Below, piece by piece: positions 35,064 to 44,312 of a DNA stretch of 64,000 nucleotides; within the stretch, counting starts at the first letter, position 1, and every line of letters begins with the position of its first letter. The stretch lies in NCBI GenBank assembly GCA_964418595.1, contig CAYQMF010000003.1, positions 62,001 to 126,000 of the forward strand, read 5' to 3'. Below the pieces are notes generated by a model, which was not told the DNA's origin, searched no databases, and worked only from the letters and a program-made list of their open reading frames with translations. A program made the position numbers and the translations under genes. This DNA is from CAYQMF01 sp964418595. Its GTDB lineage: Bacteria; Planctomycetota; UBA1135; UBA2386.

Positions 35064-36956
35064 ATGCCGAACCCGCGCGCTCTCGTCTTCCTCGCCTGCA
35101 CGTCGTTCCTCGCTGCGGTCGGCCGTGCACAGACTGCGCCGCCCCACGCGGCGGCGTCGCCGCAGTGGCGGCGGGTCGACCTCGGCAGTGACCTGTGGTC
35201 GGGCTACACGCGATCGGTCACCGTCGGCACGAAGGCGTACCTCCTGCACGGCCGCGACGTCGAGGTCGTGGCGGACGGCGGCGCACGCGAGCGCTGGGCC
35301 ACGGTCCTGCCGCGCGCCGTCACCGCGTTCTCCGCGGTCGGCGTCGTCGACGACGGCAGGATCGCGGTCGTGCCGGGTCGTGCGGAGCCGGCGTTCCTCT
35401 TCGACCCCGCGCAGCGCACGTCGCTCGACCTGCCCGGGCTCGCGCTCGAGACCGGCCGCGGCGCGCGCCTCGTCGGCGACGGCCGCGGCGCCATCCTGTG
35501 CACGCTCGCCGGCGGCACCAACCAGTGGAACCGCTACCGCGACGGCAAGGTCGAGCCGATGCCCCAAGTCGAGACCGTCAACATGCCGGGCAAGTACGCG
35601 GCGATGCTGTTCCGCGTGGGCGCCAAGATCCTCTGCCTCGGCGACCACCACGTGTCGTCGTTCGACCTCGCCACCGGCAAGTGGGACGGCACGAACAAGC
35701 TCTTCTTCGTGCTCGGCTTCCGCCCGGCGCTCGATCGCGGCGGCATGTTCTGCCAGGACCCGGTGTCGCAGATGGTGTTCTGCGTGCACGGCAAGGACTC
35801 ACGCGCGGTGGGGGTGCTGCTGCCGCAGCGGCAGTTCCACTACCTGCGGCCGCGCCTGCCGATCGGGGTGCGCGACCAGGGCGAGCTGCTCTTCCTCACC
35901 GGCGCGGGCGCGGGCCTGCGCCTCAACCTGCTGTCGCAGGTGGAGCGGGCGCTGTTCTGGATCCCGGTCACGGAGCTCGCCATCGTGGATCGCACCGACC
36001 GGTCCGTCGAGGCCGGCAGCCGCTGGCAGATCTGGAACCTGCGCGAGGTCGGCGCGGCGGGCGATCTGGTGCGCGAGCGGGACAGCACCGGCAACCTGGA
36101 GTTCGTCGATCCGCTGGTGTACGTGCAGCGCAAGAACGCGATCCGCTCGATCGAGTACGACGACTGGCTGCACTGCGACTGGCAGGGCGTTCCCGAGTTC
36201 GGCAACAACTTCGCCGTGAAGGGCGCGGCGCTGTGCACCGACGGGCGCTTCATCTACGTGACCAACGGCTACTCGGACGAGTTCTTCGCCCTCGACCTGA
36301 GGACGCCCGAAGCGCTCGCGCACGCCGACGTGCGCACGCGCATCACCAAGACCGCGGTGCGCACGCTCGCGTCGATGCGCACGTTCCCGGCCAAGACCGT
36401 CAACGACGATCCGCCGCGCAACATGACGATGGTGTGTCACGCGGGCAAGGTCTTCGCCCTGCGCGACCCGATCACCCGGATCCTGCACGCCTACGATCCG
36501 ACCACCGATCGCTGGGCGGACGTCGACCTCATCCCCGCCACCGTCCGCTACACCGACGAACTCGGCGCCGACCTGATGAGCGACGGCGAGCGGCTGTGGC
36601 TCCTGTCGGCGGATGCGCTCACGAGCTGGACCGCGGAGCGCGGCTGGAGCGAGCCGTTGCGGATGGGCTTTCGGTACTCGGCCGACGGCGGCATGGCGAT
36701 CTACGACCCGGTGACGAAGCTGATCTACGTCGCACTCGGCGGGCGCAGCCGCGACCTCGCCGTGGTCGATCCCACCGACGGCAGCAACCGCGTGCTGGTC
36801 GACTTCTTCCCCGACGTGATCTCCGTGCACGGCCGCCGCATGTTCCTCACGGAGCGCGACGGCACGCGCTACCTCAACATCCAGCGCGGCCACGACTCGT
36901 CGGAGTTCTGGCGGACGGCGATCAGCGGCGAGGCGCGGCTCAGGGCGAACGGCTAG
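35064..36956 (+). CDS. Secreted beta-propeller (kelch-like) protein
   Basis: 630 residues with signal peptide (MPNPRALVFLACTSFLAAVGRAQ). Repeats of the type DGRIAVV, GRGAILCTLAGG, DGRFIYVTNGYSDEFFALDLRTPEA and MAIYDPVTKLIYVALGG suggest a six- to eight-bladed propeller. No heme, metal or catalytic motif recognised. The stop codon TAG at 36954-36956 lies within a CTAG that also holds the stop of the broken channel gene on the other strand. Confidence 0.75.
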   Translation: MPNPRALVFLACTSFLAAVGRAQTAPPHAAASPQWRRVDLGSDLWSGYTRSVTVGTKAYLLHGRDVEVVADGGARERWATVLPRAVTAFSAVGVVDDGRIAVVPGRAEPAFLFDPAQRTSLDLPGLALETGRGARLVGDGRGAILCTLAGGTNQWNRYRDGKVEPMPQVETVNMPGKYAAMLFRVGAKILCLGDHHVSSFDLATGKWDGTNKLFFVLGFRPALDRGGMFCQDPVSQMVFCVHGKDSRAVGVLLPQRQFHYLRPRLPIGVRDQGELLFLTGAGAGLRLNLLSQVERALFWIPVTELAIVDRTDRSVEAGSRWQIWNLREVGAAGDLVRERDSTGNLEFVDPLVYVQRKNAIRSIEYDDWLHCDWQGVPEFGNNFAVKGAALCTDGRFIYVTNGYSDEFFALDLRTPEALAHADVRTRITKTAVRTLASMRTFPAKTVNDDPPRNMTMVCHAGKVFALRDPITRILHAYDPTTDRWADVDLIPATVRYTDELGADLMSDGERLWLLSADALTSWTAERGWSEPLRMGFRYSADGGMAIYDPVTKLIYVALGGRSRDLAVVDPTDGSNRVLVDFFPDVISVHGRRMFLTERDGTRYLNIQRGHDSSEFWRTAISGEARLRANG

Positions 36957-37243
36957 GGAGTCTGCGCCGGCTCGCGGCGGCGGTGTCGCATCCCGTGCAC
37001 GGCGAGCACGGGACCGATCGCGCAGTAGACCCAGCCCGGCGCGCCCCAGGCGATGCCGTAGGTCAGCGTGACGAGCATGGACGTGCCTCAGGGCCGCGCC
37101 GCGCGCAGGAACAACAGCGCGAGCACGATCGCGAACGCGGCGTCGGTGAAGCCGTCGAGGCGCGTCACGTCGGTGCCACGCCAGCGGAACCGGCGGTCGA
37201 GCAGGCGCGGCGAGGCGGGTACGGTCGCGGTCGCGTCGGTCAT
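36953..37243 (-). pseudogene. Internally deleted copy of the TMEM175-type channel gene
   Basis: This segment is a copy of the gene at 41336-42076 with about 450 bases missing from the middle. The 5-prime part (37243 down to about 37090) encodes MTDATATVPASPRLLDRRF onward to LALLFLRAA and then hits TGA at 37088-37090. The 3-prime part resumes in SMLVTLTYGIAWGAPGW and runs to the same kind of C terminus (MRHRRREPAQTP). I count about 5 mismatches in 148 aligned bases on one side and 3 in 117 on the other, so the copy is recent. It cannot make a channel. It marks the left border of the lower-GC segment 37.3-41.3 kb. Confidence 0.88.
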
Positions 37244-37540
37244 GGCGAAAGGGACCGCATCCTGAACCCTCCTGGGACTGGGGACACACGACACCTTGCC
37301 GGCGAAGGTCGGTGGGCTGGTGGACTTGTGGTGGCGGCGGTCAAGTAACGCGCGCGCGCTGAAAGCCGGGGCACGCGCCACGGGCGATCCGCACGTGGGT
37401 CTACGCGAGCTGGTCGGGCTCACGCGGCGTGTTGTCGGTGGCGACCATTGCCAGCTTCATCACGTGCTTCTGGAAGAGGGGTACGCCGAGCCTCTCCTTG
37501 AACGGAGTGGGCGGAAGCCTGACCGTGTGTCTGTCGAACC
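37244..37540. other. Intergenic stretch without a recognisable gene
   Basis: About 297 bases at the left edge of the lower-GC segment. A short GC-poor stretch near 37275-37300 (GGGACTGGGGACACACGACA) resembles motifs often seen near REP-associated transposase genes, but no such gene or paired hairpin is present. I see nothing coding on either strand. Confidence 0.4.
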
Positions 37541-38065
37541 TCAGTACCCCATCGTGAGGACGCCGCCGTTGGAGAAGTACAGGCGGCCGTCGCACGAGTT
37601 CCCGAAGCACAGCCGCCACTCGATCATCCATTGCTGATATAGACGAATGCCGACCAACCGCGGGTCGAGCGGCACCGTGATCTGGACTTGACCTCGAGGG
37701 TACCCCGTCGTGAATGCTGTGTACCACTCCGAGGATGTCCAGATCATGCAGTGTGGCGCCCCGATCGGACCGCCGATTGTGTACCACGGAGCGATCGGAA
37801 GTGGCACTCCACCCATGTTCGCGTTCGAGGCGCCCATGAACAGGTAAGCCCAGACCGAGATCTGCCCGACGTTCCATGTCGGCGCTTGGTACGCGACGGT
37901 GAACGTGCCGCCAAGACGTGGCAGGCCGACGTACGACAGCGTCGTGCCGTACGGGTCCTGGGGATGCCCGCAACCGGAGCCGAAGGTGCCCGCAGTAGCC
38001 TGTTGGGCGGGCGCTCCCACCGCCAATGCCGCGAACCAGGACAGGGAGAAGATGAGTTGCTTCAT
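37541..38065 (-). CDS. Small secreted protein made of the Planctomycetes beta domain
   Basis: 174 residues: signal peptide (MKQLIFSLSWFAALAVGAPAQQ) plus one beta domain (GSGCGHPQDPYGTTLSYVGL to LYFSNGGVLTMGY). This domain is otherwise found as the C-terminal part of larger secreted proteins in this window, so here it stands alone. Cysteines occur in GSGCG, PHCMIW and LCFGNSC. The start ATG overlaps the stop of the upstream peptidase gene as ATGA (38062-38065), so it is the second gene of a two-gene operon. Base composition is lower in GC than the flanks. Possible partner or surface companion of the peptidase. Confidence 0.82.
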   Translation of the reverse strand: MKQLIFSLSWFAALAVGAPAQQATAGTFGSGCGHPQDPYGTTLSYVGLPRLGGTFTVAYQAPTWNVGQISVWAYLFMGASNANMGGVPLPIAPWYTIGGPIGAPHCMIWTSSEWYTAFTTGYPRGQVQITVPLDPRLVGIRLYQQWMIEWRLCFGNSCDGRLYFSNGGVLTMGY

Positions 38066-41000
38066 GGCGCTACGACGCCTCCGATGGTCAGGCGCAGGCC
38101 GTTGCTGTAGAGCCCGGATGCTGTGACGGCCTGGGCGAAGATGTGTTGATGCAGGAGACCACCGGGCCAGGTGAACGACCACGTCGCGTTGCCCATGGAG
38201 GAGGTCGAGAGGCCACCCGTGACCAACAGATCGGCGCTGGTGAGAAGCAAGCAGTTGCCGCTGATCACGTTGGGGTTGGCCGACCCCAGGCCGATCACTG
38301 CCAGCGAGCTCGGTGTGCCCTGCCGGATCTGGAAGAGCACGTTGGCTCCGCTCCGCGGGAACCCGAACACATCAAGCTGCACGTTCCGGGCTGCGGTCGT
38401 GCCCTCCAGCAGACCGATGACTGCCGCTGCTCCATCGACCCCCATTGTTCCCAGCCACGGGTGGTAGATCGCGTAGGGGAGGACAACCCCGGGCCCCCGG
38501 TCGTCGATGTAGTCGACCCCGTAGGAGTTCGTCGGGTTGGGGCACACGTTGCCGCCGGAGCCGAACTTGATCCAGATCCCGAGCGCCTTGTTCGGATCCA
38601 CCGCGAAGTCGGCGATGTTGAACGGCAGGATGATCGGCCACGTGTCGTAGCCCCGCGCATTCCACGATGGCTCATGTACCGGCACCGAGAGGTTCAATGC
38701 CACTCGGATCGCATCCGGATCGATCGTGGGGTCTGGGCGAGTCGTCCCGTGCAGCAGCGTGGTCAGGGTCGTGCCCGCGGTGTGGGCCCGCCGGTAGAGG
38801 ATGATCTCCTCGATGTTCAGCGTGCCATCACAGCCCTTGAACGGCGACCAGCTCCGTAGCGACAAGCCACGGATCGTGAACGGGGATCCACCGCTTCCCA
38901 GCTCTGAGGCAGCGAAGATGTTCTCCATGATCAGTTGTGACGTTCCGATCGGCAGGCTTGCGAAAGCCGAACCCGAGAAGGGGGCGGATCCGAGGTAGAA
39001 CGCCCCGCTCCCGTACGCTTGCCGGTACGAGGCAGGCAGCGTGCGGCTCACGGTCTGGTCGGGCACGGCGTGGCTGCACGCTGTCTGCTGGGGTACGACC
39101 TTCACGAATCCGGGGACCGATCGCCGGCTTTCGACCGACACAGGGTTGTTGTCTACGGTCACCGTGATCGCGGTCACCTTGCGGTACGCGATGAAGACAG
39201 GGACCGCGTTCGCTCCCTGAAACTCAACCGCCGTCACCCGGATCGTGGCGCTGTCACCGGTTGCCTTGAAGACCAGCCGCTCGTACGTGTTGCGCAGCGA
39301 GTCCGAGCGCGCGATCACCGTTGGCGTGCCTCCGGTCGTGAGGACCTCCAGGTCCACGTTCGGCCAAGGCACGGTGGTCGGCGTCTCGTCGCTCGGGAAC
39401 AGCCGTGGCCAGGCGATCGCGACGGCGTAGCGTGTACCACTCGTCAGCCCTCCGTAGGTGACCGACACCGACGGCGTCTGCGGCGTGAGCACGACGTTGG
39501 ATGCGCCGGCGTTGTCAGCGCTCTCCCGCTTGGCGTACCTGGCGAGCAGGTCGTCGCGCACGTACCCGACGCCGGTGGCGTTGCGGTCGATGTAGGTGTG
39601 CAGGGCCATCGGTGTGTCGGCCGCCTGGAGCGGGTCGACGGTTGCGAGGAGCACGGCGGCCTTGGTCTCCAGGGCGGTGGCGGACGGTCGCTCGGCGCGA
39701 TAGATCGCGGCGGCGCCGGCGACCTGGGGGCTCGCCATCGACGTGCCTACGGAGTCGTACCACTGCTGGTCCATTCCCATAGAGCGACACGAGTTCAACG
39801 GAGGCACAGGCTGGTGTCGGTCATCGAGCATCGGCATGACGATCTGTGTGACAGTGAGCCCGCGATCGCCAGCCACCGAGGCACCGGTCGCGCACACGTC
39901 CGGGTAGTATCGATCGCCGTCGCCCTGCAGTGGCCCGCGGCTGCTGTCTCGGTTGGGATAGCGGGCAGACGGCCAAGCCGTCGTGTGGAACCACTTGTGC
40001 ACGTTGCCGACGGTCAGCCCGTTGGTGAAGCCCGGCGCGTGTCCCGTCGCGTCGGCCTCGTTGCTGGCGGCGGCGATGACCAGCACGTCGAAGTCTCGCT
40101 CCAGGAGATCGAGGGCGATCTGGGTCGGGTGATCCGGATCCGGCCACAAGCTGTACGAGATGTTCAGCACGTCCACCTTGCTCGGCGGATTCGCGAGGAC
40201 CCATCCCATCAACCGTTCCACGGCATCGAGCACCACGTCGGTCGTCGTTGGCCACACGTCGATCGACGACGTTGGTAGCAGGCTGATCGAGAACGACAGG
40301 ATCTTCGCACCAGGCGCGTGTCCTTCCTGGAACAACGGTGGCGGGGGAAACGGCGGAGGGGGCACGGTTGTGTCCGGATCCATGGATCCGGCTGCGATCG
40401 CAGCTACGCCAGTCCCGTGTTGGGCGCTCGGATGCTGGAGCGGAAAGGACCCCGGGCACCAAGGGTCCACATCGTTGCAGTCGATCGCTGATGCGATCGG
40501 TCCGACTTTCTCGGAGTGCAGGATGCGACTCACGGTTCCGGTCAGGAATGCACGGTGGTGATCAGGATCCGGTAGCGCACCGCCGTTGCCGACGGCGCCA
40601 CTCTGATCGAGATCCACACCAGTGTCGAAGAATGCGATGTTCGCGTTCTGACCCTTGTGGCCAAGAATCGTGTGCGCGGCGTCGACGTTGTGGTTGTCCG
40701 GCGACCGACTGCCGCCGATCGGTGCGGGCAACATCGCGTCCGCGATCCCAGCGAACGCCGGCTTGCGTTCCTCGTTCGGCGAGAGCACTGCTGCCGAGGG
40801 GTGTCCCGCGATCGCTTCGACGCGGATGCGTGGGATCTCGATCGTGCAGGCATTGAGGAGCCAGTGGTGCCGCAGCACGCGGCCACCGAGGAAGCGCACG
40901 TCGTCGGCGAATGCCTGTTGCTCGCGCCGCGAATCGGCGGCCAGCGCATCGATCATCGTGCGCCGACGCGCGCCGTCAGGCTCGGCGCGGATCGCGGCCA

Positions 41001-41130
41001 AACGCTGCCGCATCGAGAACGATCGCCCTCGCAGAATCGCTACCCATTCCTCGGTCCCCGGGGTGGCGCCGGCGCGGGGGACGCCGGACCGGACGATTGC
41101 CCGCTGGGCGCTCGTGACCCCCACGGACAT
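38062..41130 (-). CDS. Secreted subtilisin-like peptidase (S8) with a repeat-encoded signal peptide
   Basis: About 1022 residues from ATG 41130. Catalytic Asp in IAFFDTGVDLDQ, His in SAQHGTGVAAIAAG and Ser in SVGTSMASPQVAGAA; the oxyanion Asn lies in AAASNEADA. The C-terminal 110 residues form the shared beta domain (NVQLDVFGFPRSGANVL to LYSNGLRLTIGG). The reading frame is open further upstream to TTG 41286 through an 8-bp repeat (41141-41180) that encodes a hydrophobic run, LLLFSSSPLLLLTFAMSVG, as a signal peptide. The best start codons, ATG 41225 and ATG 41216, are out of frame by the present repeat number and would be in frame with one unit fewer. Expression may be phase variable. GC is lower than in the flanks. 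Confidence 0.85.
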   Translation of the reverse strand: MSVGVTSAQRAIVRSGVPRAGATPGTEEWVAILRGRSFSMRQRLAAIRAEPDGARRRTMIDALAADSRREQQAFADDVRFLGGRVLRHHWLLNACTIEIPRIRVEAIAGHPSAAVLSPNEERKPAFAGIADAMLPAPIGGSRSPDNHNVDAAHTILGHKGQNANIAFFDTGVDLDQSGAVGNGGALPDPDHHRAFLTGTVSRILHSEKVGPIASAIDCNDVDPWCPGSFPLQHPSAQHGTGVAAIAAGSMDPDTTVPPPPFPPPPLFQEGHAPGAKILSFSISLLPTSSIDVWPTTTDVVLDAVERLMGWVLANPPSKVDVLNISYSLWPDPDHPTQIALDLLERDFDVLVIAAASNEADATGHAPGFTNGLTVGNVHKWFHTTAWPSARYPNRDSSRGPLQGDGDRYYPDVCATGASVAGDRGLTVTQIVMPMLDDRHQPVPPLNSCRSMGMDQQWYDSVGTSMASPQVAGAAAIYRAERPSATALETKAAVLLATVDPLQAADTPMALHTYIDRNATGVGYVRDDLLARYAKRESADNAGASNVVLTPQTPSVSVTYGGLTSGTRYAVAIAWPRLFPSDETPTTVPWPNVDLEVLTTGGTPTVIARSDSLRNTYERLVFKATGDSATIRVTAVEFQGANAVPVFIAYRKVTAITVTVDNNPVSVESRRSVPGFVKVVPQQTACSHAVPDQTVSRTLPASYRQAYGSGAFYLGSAPFSGSAFASLPIGTSQLIMENIFAASELGSGGSPFTIRGLSLRSWSPFKGCDGTLNIEEIILYRRAHTAGTTLTTLLHGTTRPDPTIDPDAIRVALNLSVPVHEPSWNARGYDTWPIILPFNIADFAVDPNKALGIWIKFGSGGNVCPNPTNSYGVDYIDDRGPGVVLPYAIYHPWLGTMGVDGAAAVIGLLEGTTAARNVQLDVFGFPRSGANVLFQIRQGTPSSLAVIGLGSANPNVISGNCLLLTSADLLVTGGLSTSSMGNATWSFTWPGGLLHQHIFAQAVTASGLYSNGLRLTIGGVVAP

Positions 41131-41140
41131 GGCGAAGGTC

Positions 41141-41180
41141 AAGAGGAGAAGAGGAGAAGAGGAGAAGAGGAGAAGAGGAC
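41141..41180. repeat. Five-unit 8-bp microsatellite in the peptidase 5-prime region
   Basis: Four units AAGAGGAG and a fifth ending in C, read on the plus strand. The unit length is not a multiple of three, so gain or loss of a unit shifts the frame between ATG 41225 and the peptidase. With five units the ATG 41225 frame ends at TGA 41141-41139. With four units it reads through MSTMRVANW, the Leu-rich run and into MSVGVTSAQ. Coordinates and frames were checked by hand. Confidence 0.9.
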
Positions 41181-41335
41181 CCGGGCTGTGTGAGTGATCC
41201 AGTTTGCGACTCTCATGGTGGACATGATCCTCTGCGGGCACGTCTACGTCAACCCGTGCGCGGCCAGGGAATCCGGGCAGTGTCAACCCCGTCGGAGTCA
41301 GCAGTCGACGGAGGTCGCAGTCGACGCGTCCATAG

Positions 41336-42076
41336 CTAGGGAACCGGCGCCGGCTCGCGGCGGCGGTGTCGCATCCCGTGCACGGCGAGCAGTGGACCGA
41401 TCGCGCAGTAGACCCAGCCCGGCGCGCCCCAGGCGACGCCGTAGGTCAGCGTGACGAGCATGGAGACGCCGGCGACGGCTGCTTGCACCATGGCCTGGCG
41501 CATCGAGCCGATCGTCAGGTGGCGTTCCATCGGATCCAGGGCGAGGACCTCGCGCAGGGAGTACGCACGGCGGTACATCAGCGCGAGCGACACGAAGATC
41601 GCGCCGTAGCCCGCGCCGTAGAAGAGGAACAGGCGCTCGACGTCGCCGGCGCCCTGCAGGCCTTCGAGCATGCGCGTGTGGTCGAGCGTGCCGATCGGTC
41701 CGAACAGGCCGACGCTCATCAGCGTGAACAGGAACTTCATCGGGTACGCGTAGAACAGCAGCAGGAACAGCAGCCCGAGCGTGAGCACCGTGGTCCAGGC
41801 ATCGCGTAGGCCGAAGCGGCGCGAGAACAACCAGTGCTCGAACCAGATGTAGGCGGTGATCGCGAATGTCGCGGCGAACGGCACCAGCGCCTTCATCGCG
41901 GCCCGCAGGTCGGAGAAGGTCTCGGGCGGAGCCGCGCGCAGGAACAGCAGCGCGAGCACGATCGCGAAGACGGCGTCGGTGAAGCCCTCGAGGCGCGTCA
42001 CGTCGGTGCCACGCCAGCGGAACCGGCGGTCGAGCAGGCGCGGCGAGGCGGGGACGGTCGCGGTCGCGTCGGTCAT
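41336..42076 (-). CDS. TMEM175-type (DUF1211) potassium channel family protein
   Basis: 246 residues. The N-terminal FRWRGTDVTRLEGFTDAVFAI with LALLFL contains the family signature RxxxFSDxVFAI-like helix (here RLEGFTDAVFAI), followed by FAITAYIWFEHWLFSRRFG and LTLGLLFLLLFYAYPMKF. Bacterial TMEM175 proteins are six-helix potassium-selective channels, often one or two repeats per chain; this one has a single repeat of six helices. The canonical Ser of the FSD motif is Thr here. A deleted copy lies at 36953-37243. Confidence 0.88.
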   Translation of the reverse strand: MTDATATVPASPRLLDRRFRWRGTDVTRLEGFTDAVFAIVLALLFLRAAPPETFSDLRAAMKALVPFAATFAITAYIWFEHWLFSRRFGLRDAWTTVLTLGLLFLLLFYAYPMKFLFTLMSVGLFGPIGTLDHTRMLEGLQGAGDVERLFLFYGAGYGAIFVSLALMYRRAYSLREVLALDPMERHLTIGSMRQAMVQAAVAGVSMLVTLTYGVAWGAPGWVYCAIGPLLAVHGMRHRRREPAPVP

Positions 42077-42131
42077 GGCGGAAGGATGCCGTCCCGGGGC
42101 GCGGAAGCCACGTGCCGGCGCCGACTCCCGC

Positions 42132-43355
42132 CTACTGCAACTGCACCGCCACCGCGTTGCTGATCGTGCGGATGCCAAACGGCGAGCCGAAGTCGAGGGT
42201 GAATGCACCCGCGAAGAGCTGCAGGCCGACGAACACCGGCAACGGGTTGACGAGCTGGCCGACGCCTTGCCCCTGTGGGTCGAGCGCGTTGAGGAACCCG
42301 GTGGTGAACGGCGGCAGGCCGACGCCGAAGGTCGCGAGGAACAGCCCGTCGGGATCGATTGGGACGGTGCGCGCGCCGAGCGCGAAGCCGGTGTTCCCGC
42401 CCGACAGCGCCAGCGCGTAGGTGCGGCCGGGATTGGCGCTGTCGCGGTAGTGGAAGCGCACCGGCGACGTCGTCGACGGCGCGCCGTCGGTCGCGAGGCC
42501 TTCGAAGCCCGCGGTCAGCAGCTCCTGCGACCCGATCGCCTGGTTCGCGGCGAGCACGACCTCGAGGCCGTCGCGGCTGCGCGAGAAGGAGTACACGCCG
42601 ACCGACGTGCCGACGGTGTCGAACGCGGTGAGGATCGCCGGCGTGCCGAACGGTTGCGAGCGACGCGTGCGCGTGGCCAGGAACACGTGGTTGCGGCGCG
42701 CGGCCGTGTCGTACTCCGTGTAGGTGATGCTCAACCCGTCGGGCGCGACCTCGACGTCGCGATGGGTGTTGGGTGTCGACAACTCGGCGACCAGGGTCGG
42801 CGCGCCGAAGGGCACCGCGGTCGAGGCGCGTTTGGCGACGAAGATCGCGTTCTGCGGCGGGAACGGTGCGCCCCAGCCGGTGGTCAGGAGGTACAGCTCG
42901 AGCCCGTCCTCGGTGATGCTCGGTGCGGAGTCTGCGCCCGAGCTGTTGACCGCCGTGACGAACACCGGCGTCGTCCATGGCGACGTCGCGCTCGCGCGCG
43001 TGCTCACCATGATGTCGAAGCTGCCGGCGGTGCCTGTGCGCATGCTGCCGAACCAGAGCGACAGCCCGTCGGGGGCCAGGTGCGGCTCGTTCTCCACGGC
43101 CGGGTCGTTGAGCACCGTCTCGAGCACCGGTGCGTTCCACGGCGCGACGCGGGTCGGGCGCGTCGCCGAGTAGATCTCCCAGTTGCCGCTGACGTAGGAG
43201 ACCCAGTGCACGGTGAGGCCGTCGGCGGCGAGGTGGGCGCCGGTGTCAGATGCGCTCGTGTTCAGAGCGCTGACGAGCGTCGGCGTCGACCACCCGGACT
43301 GGCCGGAGAGGACCGATGCGAGAAGGACCGGAACGAAGGAGTGGCGCGCGCGCAT
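42132..43355 (-). CDS. Secreted TolB-like propeller protein with C-terminal beta domain
   Basis: 407 residues. Signal peptide MRARHSFVPVLLASVLSGQ; the frame extends to 43760 upstream but without protein-like sequence. Residues about 30-310 contain repeated PD40-type blocks (LAADGLTVHWVSYVSGNWEIY, LAPDGLSLWFGSMRTG, ITEDGLELYLLTTG, VAPDGLSITYTEYD), each with an Asp-Gly-Leu turn, as in TolB-like six-bladed propellers. The last 100 residues are the shared beta domain (LALSGGNTGFALGARTV to ISNAVAVQLQ). No enzymatic motif. Confidence 0.8.
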   Translation of the reverse strand: MRARHSFVPVLLASVLSGQSGWSTPTLVSALNTSASDTGAHLAADGLTVHWVSYVSGNWEIYSATRPTRVAPWNAPVLETVLNDPAVENEPHLAPDGLSLWFGSMRTGTAGSFDIMVSTRASATSPWTTPVFVTAVNSSGADSAPSITEDGLELYLLTTGWGAPFPPQNAIFVAKRASTAVPFGAPTLVAELSTPNTHRDVEVAPDGLSITYTEYDTAARRNHVFLATRTRRSQPFGTPAILTAFDTVGTSVGVYSFSRSRDGLEVVLAANQAIGSQELLTAGFEGLATDGAPSTTSPVRFHYRDSANPGRTYALALSGGNTGFALGARTVPIDPDGLFLATFGVGLPPFTTGFLNALDPQGQGVGQLVNPLPVFVGLQLFAGAFTLDFGSPFGIRTISNAVAVQLQ

Positions 43356-43441
43356 GTTGGCGCGGGATTGTAGGCAGGTGCCGGCTGCGGCGCGTGTCGC
43401 GAGGATGTGGCGTTGGGATCCGGCCGGCCGGAACGCGCCGG

Positions 43442-44302
43442 TCAGAACAGCGTGCCGAGAGCCGGCGGCAGGGTCACGAACACCGGCAGGTCGCGGTGCG
43501 CCTGGATCCCGAGCCAGCGCTTGTCCGACCGCTGCAGCGTCAGCTCCTCGCTCCCCTGCGGGCCGTTGGTCGTGATGCGCACGCGCGGATCCTGATCGCC
43601 CGGCAGCGGACCGTGATGATAGGAGTCGGCGCGGAGGCCGAGCACCGCTGCCGCGAGGTCGCCGGCCGCGATCGGCTGCGCGGGCAACGGTCCGTCGAAA
43701 CGCCACAAGGTGCCCGCGCGGCGGGCGACGCAGGCCTGCGGGCCGGCGCTCGTGCCCCATTCGATCCGCACGGTGTCGGCGTCGCGCTGCTCGAACAGGG
43801 CGCGTTCGCGCAGCATGGCTTGCTCCGGCTGCAGGATGCGCAGCAGCGACGCCGGCACGAAGCCGACGCGATTCCCGACGCGCGCCACGATCTGGTCGGG
43901 GCGACCCTTGGCCGGGCCACCGAGTTCGACCCGCACCGTGCCGTCCGCATAGGTCGCTTCGAGGAACGCGATCGGATGGTCGAGACCGTTGGGGTCGGGG
44001 CCGGCCGTGCCTTCAGTTGGTACCTCGAGGCTCGCCTCCGCGCAGGCGCGCGCCAGGCGCGAGACCGCGTCCACTGCCGCCGTGTCGCGAATCGGCTGCA
44101 CGAGGCGCAGCGAACCCAGCGGGCCTGGCTCGAGGCGATAGGGCTGGCCGTCGCGGCTGCCGAGGAACTCGATCGTCTGCGCGGTCTCGATCGAGCGGCC
44201 GGCGAGGAGCGGATAGAAGGTGGCGGCGGGCGGGTCTTGCACTCCCTGGCAGCCGACGGCGAGGATCGGGCCGAGGAGGGCGAGGCGGACGTGGCGGGGC
44301 AT
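43442..44302 (-). CDS. Lipoprotein, DUF4340-like
   Basis: 286 residues from ATG 44302. Lipoprotein signal with lipobox AVGC (LLGPILAVGCQG). The body (RSIETAQTIEFLGSRDG, YADGTVRVELGGPAKGRP, AVLGLRADSYHHG) resembles DUF4340 proteins, which in gliding or ABC-transporter contexts bind unknown ligands. Domain call is tentative. It is followed, on the same strand and upstream in position, by the Rrf2 gene with an 10-base gap, so both may share a transcript. Confidence 0.62.
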   Translation of the reverse strand: MPRHVRLALLGPILAVGCQGVQDPPAATFYPLLAGRSIETAQTIEFLGSRDGQPYRLEPGPLGSLRLVQPIRDTAAVDAVSRLARACAEASLEVPTEGTAGPDPNGLDHPIAFLEATYADGTVRVELGGPAKGRPDQIVARVGNRVGFVPASLLRILQPEQAMLRERALFEQRDADTVRIEWGTSAGPQACVARRAGTLWRFDGPLPAQPIAAGDLAAAVLGLRADSYHHGPLPGDQDPRVRITTNGPQGSEELTLQRSDKRWLGIQAHRDLPVFVTLPPALGTLF

Positions 44303-44312
44303 CGGTCGGAGT

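Noticed and set aside
37260..37330. Possible remnant of a REP-associated transposase unit
   Set aside because: Only a short suggestive motif; no tyrosine-transposase sequence or paired palindrome was found.
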